A stretch of 64,000 bases of DNA from Adineta ricciae (taxonomy: Eukaryota; Rotifera; Eurotatoria; Adinetida; Adinetidae), in contig CAJNOJ010000076.1 in NCBI GenBank assembly GCA_905250025.1, positions 186,001 through 250,000 of the forward strand, in the 5' to 3' direction. Below, piece after piece: positions 10,701-21,861 of the stretch; the first letter of the stretch is position 1; every line of letters begins with the position of its first letter. Under the pieces are notes generated by a model. The model did no database searches, had not been told where the DNA came from, and was given only the letters and a program-made list of their open reading frames with translations. The translations under genes and the position numbers were made by a program.

Positions 10701-12451
10701 ATCAACAAGATATTGTGATTGCTAATTATGGTAGTGACAACGTGGAAGTACTCATTCAGTTTAATACGGGATACTTTGGAAAACCAACGTTGTATTCCAC
10801 AAGCCCAGGCTCCACTCCGCAGGGAATTGCTGTTGGAGATTTTAACAATGATAGTCGACTTGATCTCGTAGTTGCTAACAATGGAAATCAAAATCTTGGC
10901 ATTTTCTTTGGGAAAGGCAATGGAACATTCTTTGACCAAATTCTGTACTCTCCGAGTAGTTCATTTCTTCCTGTTTCTGTTGCTACTAGTGACTTCAACA
11001 GTGACGACATGTCAGATGTTGTCGCTGTTGACAACGCGAATCATGTTGTATACGTTTTATTATCACTTGGAAATGGAAATTTTACTGTATCAACGACTTA
11101 TGACACCTCATATAACACTTGGCCAACATCGATTTCCATCGGCTATTTGAATAATGATTCGGAACTAGATATCGTTGTTGGTCAACTTTTCGGCGCACAG
11201 ATATCAGTTTTTCTTGGCCTTGGTAATGGTACATTTTCTGTGTCAAAAGTGTTTACAAATAGTGATCAGGGTGGACCAAATTTTTTCATCATCGCAGATC
11301 TTGGCAATGATAATTGTTCGGATATTGTTGCTGCCAAAGGTGGAGTTCACGTCATTGAAATAATGTATGGTATGTGTGATGGCACATTCTCTAGACGGAA
11401 AACTGTACCAACTCTTCCAGGTGCACTACCATCTTTTCTTGATGTTCGTGATCTCGATAAGAACGGATGGCCCGATATCGTTGTCCTCAATAGTGCATTG
11501 AGTAGTGTAACTGTGATGTTTGGACATATTAACAATTCTTTTGATGATCAAATAACGATGTCGACTGGAAAGGATGCCCAATCGTCAGCAGTTGTTATTG
11601 TCGATGTTAACGATGATGATCTCGATGATATCGCTGTTGTGAATTCACAAAGCAGTGCTGTTGTTATTTTCCTTGGTTATGTTAACAGAACGTTTTTCAG
11701 TCAAATCACTTATTCAACAGGTTATAACACATACCCAGTATCAGCTATCTTTGCTGATTTCAATGACGATCATCAACTGGATATGGTTGTGTGCAACACT
11801 AAGAGTGATAATATTGGTATTCATTTCGGATATTCTAGTACGAGTTTTGTGAGTTTACCAGCCTATTCGACGGGAGTGTTTTCTCGACCAATGTCTATTG
11901 TGATTGGAGATTTCAACAATGATACTCAACTAGATGTTGCTGTTGTCAATTCTAGAACTGACAATCTCATGGTTCTTCTCGGATCTACATTTGGAACATT
12001 CATGAGCGAACAGATATATTCGACAGGAAATGGTTCTCATTCATGTTCGATTGCAATTGCTGATTTGAACCGAGACAATCAATCGGATATTGTTGTTTCC
12101 AACAGTGGAAACGATAATATTGGCATCTTTCTGGGCAAGAGCAATGGCACGTTTGCCAATCAGAGCATATATTCGACTGGTCTTCAGTCTCAACCGTCAT
12201 CCGTTCGTATTGGTGACTTTAATAACGATACTTTGTTAGATATTGTTGTGGCCAACTATGGCAGTAATACAGTTGGTGTGTTTCTTGGATACGGCAATGG
12301 AAATTTTTCTGACCAAATCATATTCTCCATTGGTTTCAATTCTCGACCATTTGCATTATCAGTAGCAGATGTGAATGAAGATAATGTGACAGATATTATT
12401 ATCGGAAACTACGGATATGGAAGTAAAAATATTATCATAAAACTATGTTGA
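7714..12451 (+). CDS. Type II membrane protein with 28 FG-GAP/VCBS repeats, interrupted by one in-frame TGA
   Basis: Exons 7714..7853, 7908..8014 and 8079 onward. The start ATG at 7714 follows an in-frame TAA at 7693. Residues 1-47 are polar, exon 2 holds one membrane segment (LFTIICMLAGILVVYF, about residues 60-75), and the rest is predicted outside the cell. From residue 85 on there are about 50-aa repeats, each with a calcium-binding loop of the form D-x-N-x-D-x-x-x-D (DFNNDTLMDIVV) and an FLG.GNGTF edge. I count 9 before the stop at 9548-9550 and 19 after it. That makes 28, the number for four seven-bladed beta-propellers. The frame is identical before and after the TGA, with no other stop to 12449-12451. 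The open product would be 572 aa; the undisturbed frame spans about 1,540 codons. Function unknown; adhesion or ligand binding at the surface is likely. AATAAA lies at 12526. Confidence 0.85.
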
Positions 12452-13409
12452 AATAGTGTGCTACTTTTGAACTACTAACATTGTATTATTGTAAATTTTA
12501 CTTTTTAGTCTATATTTTCTCGTAAAATAAATTAAGGATGATGATGTAGAAGAAGAATAGATTGAGGCAGTATTGTTGTTGATTTGAATGAAATAAAATG
12601 GAAGTCATCGAGAAGTTGTACTCATGAATATAGAATAATAATGGAGTCTTGTAGGATAGGCTAAATATGAGAGTGATATATAGTGTAATCGACGCGAAGA
12701 AAACGTATGATGATGCCAAATAATTCAGCGTTAAATATGACTTGTAAAGAACAGATACGAATGTTCTTTTAGAGGTAATATAAATAGTCGCAAAAGACAA
12801 GAAACCAACTGTTTTAGTCTGCTGAGATAGATGCATACGATTGATTTTCTCTTTCTTTTCAAGATCGACTATTTTTATTATATTCTTTTGTATCATAGAA
12901 AAAAAACACATTTGTTCGAAAAAGAAAATGTGCGATCAGCATAGAAGTAGATACGTAGCAAAAGAATAAACGCTTTCTAAACTGTACAAATGTATGATTT
13001 GCTAATGAAAAAGAAAAGCACTACACACTCGAAAATAACTCGATGAGACCGAAGAGTAAAATATTAGCTGAACAAAAAGAAAAGAAAATTGATCGGATAA
13101 ACAAGATTTGAGTATTAGACAGTCATTTAAAAAGCCAACAACAAGTAATACAAAGTGAATTTCACACGTACATATACAAACGAGAGAAAAAAATCTAATA
13201 CGGAGTAAAATGTAACAATAAACAAGAAAGTAAAAATCGATCAGTACGATATAAATGAGAAAAGCAAAAAAATCATTAGATTTATCTTTAGTTGATAGAT
13301 GATGAGATTCAGAGGAAAGACAAAACATGCGAGTACGAATTCATATTGAAAATTGCACAGATTAAACACGTCTATTCAATATGTTTTCATTGACTTGTTA
13401 TTTGAATAT
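12452..13409. other. Intergenic, convergent 3' ends of FG-GAP and Pbx genes
   Basis: Very AT-rich. It contains a polyadenylation signal AATAAA at 12526-12531 for the FG-GAP gene. Long reverse frames (12510-12911, 13002-13328) are rich in F, Y, I, L and S from A/T bias and have no family signal. Confidence 0.6.
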
Positions 13410-14974
13410 TCATTTTTTGACTCGAGAACGACTTTTACGTGCAGGCTTGTCTAAAATCTTCCACAATCATATGCAAGTTCCAGAAACAAGATGCTTACCT
13501 TGTTGAGAACTGTCACTGTCTCGACGTATGCCGCCAACACCCTGTGCTGCTTGATTGGCTAACTTCGAAGCATATAGATTGGCTTCTTCTTGAGCTTTAC
13601 CGATATTTTTCTTGTATCGTATACGTTTGTTACCGAACCAATTACTGACCTGAAAGAGAAAACAATTTTAATTAATTCCTCGAAAAACATGTCAAAGCCT
13701 TCGATGACAAAACGAACGCAGCTGTACATTCCCCAGTTACTCATTCGCTATCTATTGTCAATTCAAGTATATACGAGTATTATAAAATGTAAGCCTTGAG
13801 ACAAGGTCATCCGGTCTTCTTCATTTCAATTGCGTAGCCTGTCTAAACCATTATTGTATTTCTTACTTGTGATACACTGATGCTACACTTTCGAGCCAAT
13901 TCTTCTTTGGCTTCTTCACTTGGATATGGATTTGATAGATGTGAATAGAAATATTCATTGAGAACTTCGGTAGCTGTTTTACTGAAATTTCGACGTTTTC
14001 GTCTAAAGAAAAACAAACTACTTTGAAAGAAGTGTATGATTTCGCTAAATGAACTTTACCGAGCATCAAGAAACCGTGAACGAAGTATCATCACAGCTTC
14101 ACATGTACTTTGTTTCAGTTGTAATTGAATTGATGAAAATTTCTTTCGAATAATCATTACCATTCGATCGATTTCTCGTGGTGAAATAGGCCGTGCACGA
14201 CTTTGTTCGCGTAATAAGTTAATTACATGACTGGTGAAATCATTGCATGCTTGTTCCTAATTTACCAAAGAGAATAAAATGCCTTTTTTTGCTATCATTT
14301 CAATGAACTTACGTATTTTTCAAGTTCACTATGATACAATTGTCGAATTTGAGATAATTTTGCACGATAATCACCGTGTTCGAGCGCTGAATCATCGTTA
14401 ATACTGGCAGCAGCATTAGCACTTGCCGCTGATGATGATCCACCCGTTCTTTCTGGTCCAGCAATACCTTCAGCGATCAGCATGTTATCCAATCGCATCA
14501 ATTGCGAATCAGGTGGTTCATCTTCCGGTAGATTTCGAATGTTGATAGCTGCAATAGGAAAAGAAAAGAATTTCGACACTATTCAGATAAATCGAACAGA
14601 ATATGTACCTGTCTTTTCTTTAATCTCACACAATACTTGAAAAAATGCTGGTTTAAGTCGACTTTGATTGAATGCGTGTTTACTAGGAAACGGAATGAAT
14701 TATAGTTTCAATGATAACCTTCGTTTTTCACATACCGTGCTTGAGCTTCATCAAGACTTTGATCAACAATGGACATGATTTGTTGAAGCATACCATTAAC
14801 GTCATTAAATGGTTTACTTTCATTGACTCCAGTATCGTACAAATTATATTTTACATCAGACGATGACAAGGACAACGGTGGTGGTGGTGGAGCACCGAGT
14901 GCCATCATCGGACTATAATGAGATGGTAATGGAGGTAGTACATTCTGACCGTAACCTGGATCTTGACCATCCAT
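13410..14974 (-). CDS. Pbx/extradenticle TALE-class homeodomain protein
   Basis: Hox and Meis cofactor that binds DNA in the nucleus. Seven exons (complement): 14736..14974, 14609..14682, 14313..14548, 14060..14256, 13867..14002, 13499..13649, 13410..13450. All are in phase, giving 357 aa. The PBC-A domain ([22 protein letters not shown], then CEIKEKT and [17 protein letters not shown]) contains the Meis/Exd interface and a poly-Ala/Ser linker. PBC-B follows ([18 protein letters not shown]). The TALE homeodomain starts at [10 protein letters not shown] with the three-residue loop extension LSNPYP, and helix 3 is [15 protein letters not shown]. The C-terminus is short and ends in a basic RKSRSRVKK. 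The start [11 protein letters not shown] is preferred to the upstream ATG at 15010 because family members start with a similar acidic/Gly stretch. The long gene-free up-stream region suggests complex control. Confidence 0.95.
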
Positions 14975-17895
14975 TATCTCAATATAAATACGTCGGACAC
15001 GTGCAATCAATCAAACAAGCATACACTACAAGCCTGACCTATTGACTTATTAGATTTTTCTCTCTCTCCAATCCATACTTTACCAACACTAACAAAGAGA
15101 TAGGAAAACATTTCCATTGGTGCAGATGGCCTGCATTGATGCCTTGTGCATATCGTTCAAAAAACGTACGCTTACAAGTTAGTGCAATTAGGCGACATCT
15201 GTTTCTATGAGATTACACTATGATTTCGAGTTAATCAGACAACGAAGTTCTATTTAATACTTTCTCTAAGATGCAGCTTGTTCATACATTTTGTTCAACT
15301 CAAACTTTTGATTATCTTGGCCAATATCGATTGTTTGCTCGTCTACTGATTTATTAACAAAAAAAGTCATCAATCATTTAAAAATGACTGGCCATATTGA
15401 TAATTCAGATATTTATGGTATTTACAACGAGACAAGCAATCTCTATTGTCAATCGGATAATGTATGACATGGGTGAATAACTGACAAATCGTGATAGTAT
15501 GAATCGCATCCTCATTGTGATTCACATTTCTGCTAAAGGTCTAGCAAGATCATTTGTATTTCGCCATTCAATGGCGTAGCATCAGATTAATCGAAGACTA
15601 GTAATTCAGGAGAGATTACGATAATTCGCTGGCAAGACAGGAAAATAAAATACATAGTATACGATGTTCAATTCCATATGGCTAATCCTTATTGCTACCA
15701 CACAAAATGACAATAATAAGGGTCAACGTTTCAAGATCGAACTTAATGACTCGTATGCAATGAGATCAGTCAGTAAATCTAAACAATATGCTATGATGTA
15801 TGCTGTTAGCATCATTCCGTATGGCATCGCTCTCACAACAATGTCATCCAGTAATTAAATCCCAATAAATTTCTATTTCCCCGGACAACAAACTGTTACG
15901 CGATCATTTTGTGAAATATTTTATCGAATTCTCTTCTCATACATATGTAATTCACATGTGATATTAAATGATACTTTTTCCCGAATGTATATCAATCGAA
16001 AAATGTTAAATCTACTTCATAAGTTCATTCTCGAGCAAATGTGCACATTGATTTACACTCACCTTTTTCCTCTTACGCATAATTTGTTATTCATATTTAG
16101 AATATTTATGCAGATAAAGCACACATGTGCATGTATGTATGCATATGTAGACATATATGTAAGTAGATCTGTCTATATGTGCCATTGTTTTTGTTTTTAC
16201 GAGTTCAATAATTTGTCTGGACAAAATGTTTGCTGTTTATTTTACTTGAAATATCAAGTTGATAATGACCTGAGTCGATTCTTTGAAAAAAATCAGAGCC
16301 TAACTGGAATGTCTAATTGCTTTTCAAAGGCCATCTTTACTTATCAATACTCTTGTATATGTATACAATGCTAATGAACTGTTCTTTTGTAAAGTCATTT
16401 ACCGGTCGATCAAACAAATCTGTTCGTGTCCATCATCTCAGATCGCTTCAATATCATACTAACAGAACACAAAAGAAAATGAAAGGTATTATTATATCCT
16501 CGAGGAAAGATAAATGAGGCTTACTTAGTATCGTCAAGGTTGAAGGAAAGTATATGTTCGATGAAAAAAAAAGATTATTAAAGATAGGATGTCTGTATTG
16601 TATCACCTATTGTCTGGTTATCAGTTAAGCCTCTCACATGTGTCTGGCCTTGATATCGACGAGTTAAAAGGCTTCTTAGAGGAAGAGAGAAGATGTGATT
16701 GACAGACTGCCATGACTTGTCAGCATTGCAGTGTTCAAAATGACATTCCATCAATCTTCTATTAACATGTGTCAGCATGTGTATGTACAGATCTATTTTT
16801 TGTATTTATAAAAGCGAACAAAAGATACAAACGGAAGAAGATGATCACCTCTTGCTGTTGTCGAGCATTATCGGCAACATCTGGATATGTATGTATGTGA
16901 TTTACTATTACATCACGATCTTTTGCCTAATGCGTGTGTGTTATGAGTCCGTTGAGCAGTGAAGCAAGTCATCCATCTACTCGTTCTAATAACAATAAAT
17001 AACAAAAAACTATCGCGATTATCGTTCATCCACACACATGCGCACTTGTGTAGACTATCTCCACCCTTTTTCTCTTCACGTATTGCGTCTAGTCAAAAAA
17101 TAGGAACAAGTAAAACAAAGCACAAGAGAAATGAAAGATTTGATCGTATATTCATCATTGTAACACGTTCAATATGATACATATTGTCTATTCTTTTTCT
17201 TATTCCCATTGTATTTACTAGACAATAGTAACAATTGCAGATGTGTGAATGAATGACATAATTTTCAATTATCAAAACTCCAGTTTATCAAAAAGAACAA
17301 AATGTACATATGTCATCGCGATAAGAAAGAATTTTATCGTATCTTTTTGTTTTATTCCGCTTGTATCAATGTTGTCTTATATTGATTAACTCACGTCCAT
17401 TGAGGAAAAAAGGAGAGAGAGAGCGAAGAGAAAGGATAGAGATAAAGAACGAGTAGCAGATTTATTTTTGTGAGATGCGGCTTAGAGTACGATCAAGAGA
17501 AAGGCAGAGAAGAGAAGAAAAAGAACGAGAGAATAGTGACCTGTAAGATCACGTCATCTTCATCTTGGCTACCGCTGGCCACTTCTTCTCTCTTCTTCTC
17601 CTTCTCTCTCTCTTTCTTTATTTCTTTTTTTGTCTCTGTCTTATTTTCTCTTTCTGTCGATTCGGTTTTATTACTATCGTTACCACTGCCTCACCACTTT
17701 GCTCTATTTACCCACCCGTCGTGAAAATTAATCATCCTTACTTTTGTCAACATTGATCAAGCAATAAAATAGCTCAACACCTTTCAACATGACTATAGCA
17801 GGTAGTTTGTCTGATCGACATGAATGTCTATTTGCTCAGGAACTATTGATTTATGGCAATGTGATTTCCTTTTCTTCCTAGATCGAATTCATGGA
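14975..17895. other. 2.9-kb gene-free region between Pbx (-) and Crk (+)
   Basis: The longest gene-free stretch of the left half, lying upstream of both divergent genes. It has ATGT/ATAC-rich runs near 16130-16165 and a purine tract (17403-17540) followed by a pyrimidine tract (17583-17690). Small open frames look random. It is a natural place for Pbx enhancers, but no specific site can be named. Confidence 0.5.
17403..17690. repeat. Purine tract followed by pyrimidine tract
   Basis: GAGAGAGAGAGCGAAGAGAAAG-like DNA at 17403-17540 is followed, after about 40 bp, by TTCTCTCTTCTTCTCCTTCTC-like DNA at 17583-17690. The two are roughly complementary on one strand, so a transcript or cruciform could pair them. 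It lies about 200-490 bp before the Crk start. Confidence 0.6.
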
Positions 17896-18723
<828 letters not shown>

Positions 18724-19191
18724 TTAATTTTCTATCGAAACTTTTCGTCTATCCTGTTTTTTGTTATCGACAACAAAAGAACACAAGACAGTGACATTTT
18801 GTATCTGTATATATGATTTGAATAAATATCATGTGTGTTTTAATTTCTATCCAGTATTACAAACACGAAGACATTTGCTGTTGAAAGTTAATTTATATTT
18901 CAAATGAAAGACTTTTCATCGTTTTTTTTCTATTTCTCTCTTCGATATTGGATTTCATTTTTTATAAGATAAAAAAGTCTTCTCTACTTTCAATAAAGAT
19001 AACAATTGATCTTTACTATTCTGAACGGCCAATTTGCCTTCCGGATATTTTCTCATCGTTTAATTACTCCAAAGGTTGACACTTCAGACAAGGATACGCG
19101 TATGATCTAATCAAATAGATGTACTCTATGTTAATAAGCACAAGTTGCGCAGAACAGATAGAGAATAGTTTGTTTTCCATTGCATTAGTTG
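18724..19191. other. Intergenic, 3' of Crk
   Basis: Crk 3' UTR with AATAAA at 18821-18826, then AT-rich DNA up to the 3' end of the U5 gene. Nothing else is recognised. Confidence 0.5.
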
Positions 19192-19315
19192 GGAAGCCCG
19201 CACGAAGCGAGCCGTGGAAAAATTAGTCTATAAGACTCATTGAATTATTCCGAAACACAGAAATCTTTAGTAAAAGGCGAAAGATTTTCGTGTGATTGTT
19301 CCGGAATCAGAGTTA
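19192..19315 (-). ncRNA. U5 spliceosomal small nuclear RNA
   Basis: The reverse strand carries the invariant U5 loop I GCCTTTTACTAAAGA (19278-19264), which aligns the exons during splicing. Stem 1 flanks it (ATCTTTC before, AAAGATTTC continuing after, with outer CACACGA / CTGTGTT pairing). The 5' end reads AACTCTGATTCC, close to the ACTCTGGTTTC of other U5 RNAs. An Sm-protein site AATTTTTC lies at 19224-19217, followed by a 3' stem-loop (GCTCGC-TTCGT-GCGGGC, to about 19196). Length about 124 nt, the family norm. Ends are estimates. No other U RNA was seen in the window. Confidence 0.93.
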
Positions 19316-19341
19316 ATCTTTTCGACGCTTCCATTCACGCA

Positions 19342-19372
19342 TATATAACGGAGATAAGCGCAAAAATTGCGC
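19342..19372 (-). promoter_or_regulatory. U5 promoter: TATA box and palindromic proximal element
   Basis: Upstream of the U5 start on the reverse strand, TTATATAT (19348-19341) sits about 26-33 nt before the RNA. A perfect palindrome GCGCAAAAATTGCGC (19358-19372) sits at about -43 to -57, where a PSE is found in other animals. Calling the palindrome a PSE is inference. Confidence 0.5.
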
Positions 19373-19447
19373 AGTAAACACTCGGACACATATGTCAATG
19401 AATCATTCATTCTTCTTTCTTTCGATTTATTTCATTTCTCTGACACT

Positions 19448-19468
19448 TCGATCGATCGATCGATCGAT
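19448..19468. repeat. (CGAT)n microsatellite
   Basis: Five tandem CGAT units in the U5-septin intergenic region. The rest of 19373-19857 shows no gene and is the septin 3' flank. Confidence 0.9.
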
Positions 19469-19857
19469 TAACCTCATTGGAAAAGTCAAGTCGTGAAAAG
19501 AATAATAAACCCTGTTAGAGTGAATGATGCCGATGAATTTGCATGTTTCGATGAGCGCACGTCGAAAGAAGATATATTTTATACGATCACTCATTAACAT
19601 AAGTCCTAATTCAATTGATCGAGAGTTAGTCGATGTTCACGAGAAGATTACACTCAAGTATGAAAACTGAGATGATCAGTTGAAATTAGCTTTTCTATCG
19701 CAACAAAATGATTTCTTTTATTTCCTGAGCATTCGTTTTCGCTTTCAATGTAAATATCAGACAAATACACGTAAGAAGAATAACATGATCAAACATTGCA
19801 AATACTAATGGATAATACAGAAACGTTATATACAGAAAAAAAACTGAATAGTGAAGT

Positions 19858-21363
19858 TTAAGGTGTAACTAATTGTTGCTTTTCAGCCAATTGACCTTGC
19901 ATTTTAGCTAACATGTCTTGCATTCGACGAAGCTAAAAAAGAGGAAATATGAAAAGTTGGAAGAGAATAGTGTTAGTTAATGAATTCGGTTTACTTCATC
20001 ATCTTTCTCTTTGATTAATTTCTTTTGTTGCTCATCAGCATCAATGTCATTTGAACGTAATTGTTTTCTTGGTTGAAGTTTTTCTGAGCGGAAATTCTCA
20101 TAATGAATTTCATGAGTCACCTCTTGTAGATCTTGCATGTGCGTTCTAAAGAGAGACACAAGAAAAATTCATCAATGATTGAAGAGTTTTGTTGTTACAT
20201 TAACATTGTTCGAAGTTTAATAAAATCGCAATGATCAGAATTTTCCACTTCAACTAAACCCCACGGGTACATGCGACCGCGAACTTTTTTGCCTTTGACT
20301 TCAAGTGTTTGAGTTGATGAAATAACTGCGAATGGTACTGCGCCTTTCAACTGACGATTTTGTTCTTTAAATTCATCGTCTTCATCGGAATCACATTCCG
20401 GAATTTGATAAATTTGAATATTATGCTCGCGAATTTGTTCGAGAATCTAAATTCAATTAACACAACTTGAATATCCCAGCTGATTTCAATTTTACGTACA
20501 TTTTGTTTCATCTGACTTAGTTCTTCAGGTGTCAATGCATCTGCTTTGGCAATTATCGGTACGATGTTCACTTTATGATGTAAAGCTTTCATACATTCGA
20601 TATCCAATAGTTTTAATCTATTCAAAGGCAAAGAATAAGAATGAATTGTTTTGAAAAGTTTCGTTTGTCTTAACAAACCCTCGAGTAAATGGTGAAATAA
20701 AATAGAAAAGACAATGAACACGATTGTCTGATATATTCCGACGATTGAGACCACTTTCATCGTTCAGATAACGTTCGAATTGATTGTCAATATAGTTCAA
20801 TATGGGCTTATAGCAATCTGTTGTGTTGATACTATCACCGTAACCAGGTGTATCAACAACAGTCAAACGTACCTTGACACCACGCTCTTCAATCTCAACA
20901 GTAGATGCTTCAATTTTAACCGATTGACGAATTTTTTCTAAAGATTCCAAATTGTCTACTGAAACAACCAAGATCACGAAAGAAATGCTTACCTTGCGCA
21001 GTTAAAATATGACGTTCAGGGTAAAGATCTGTTAAGAAGAGACTATTGACTAGTGTTGCTTTCCCAAGGCCACTTTCACCTTCGAATGAAAACTCATGTT
21101 AAATATCAATTAGACCATTGATTGGAACATACCAACAACCATTAGAGTAAATTCAAAACCACGTTTTGCAATTTTACGATGAACTTGGTTGGGTAAATTA
21201 GCGAAACCAACAAAACTTGATGTTGCATCTGAATTCGCATATTGATTGCCCTAATTAACGGAGAACAACGAAGGTACGAGATATATTCACTTCGTGATAA
21301 TTCGATCATTTAACTTACGTTTGTATCCTTTTGTTGAGCTCGAGGAGCTGCTGTTGTAGTCAT
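19858..21363 (-). CDS. Septin
   Basis: Filament-forming GTP-binding protein of the cell cortex and cytokinesis ring. Eight exons (complement): 21319..21363, 21133..21250, 20993..21079, 20679..20958, 20500..20617, 20199..20446, 19995..20145, 19858..19932. They give 373 aa, the usual length. Domains are the polybasic stretch HRKIAKRG before the G domain, P-loop GESGLGKAT at residues 55-63, switch II/G3 DTPGYGD, G4 AKAD, the septin unique element ([20 protein letters not shown] ... [11 protein letters not shown]...YENFRSE) and a short C-terminal coiled coil. The P-loop has Ala where almost all septins have Ser (GKS). The codon is GCA, one change from TCA. The switch I region has no clear catalytic Thr, but this was not aligned. 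A possible acceptor AG lies at 21394-21395, about 31 nt before the start. Confidence 0.95.
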
Positions 21364-21861
21364 TCTCAATGATTAGATTGATATCAGATATATCTAAAAA
21401 TGGAACAATCGATCAATCAGTCAATCAATTCATCGATTATTGTTTGTTTAGATATTAGTGATTATAATCCAATCAATTTTGTAGTTTCGTATATTTCAAT
21501 CAAAAAAACATTTTAGACAAAAATATTCTCGGATAAAATTTTCGCATTTTTCTATAACCGAAAATTTCTTTCTTTTTCTCTCATTGGCTCATTTTCCGCC
21601 AATGAATCAATTCTGTTTAAGTGCATATGTCAACACGACATATCTCAATGGCACCAATAGATCAACTGACTATCTGGATTTGCTGCAACTGCAGATATAT
21701 TTACTTCTCAGATGATTCTCTTTCGCTTTCGGAGATAACAAAACTAGGTAATTATTATTTAGCATGAAAATACAGTTTAACTATTTGATTCTGTCTAGTA
21801 TTTCAATTGAAATCAATTACGACATCATTCGATTTATAGAATATATCTTTCTAGCTTAACC
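21364..21861. other. Divergent promoter region between septin and LIM-homeobox gene
   Basis: About 500 bp between start codons, AT-rich. It holds acceptor-like AGs near both starts (21394 on -, 21854 on +). No other feature is recognised. Confidence 0.5.

Noticed and set aside
10183-12200. Small frames inside the FG-GAP gene on both strands
   Set aside because: Shadows of the repeat coding sequence.
12510-13328. Two reverse-strand frames of 133 and 108 aa
   Set aside because: Rich in F, Y, I, L and S from A/T bias. No motif, no splice partners, and the region is a 3' UTR.
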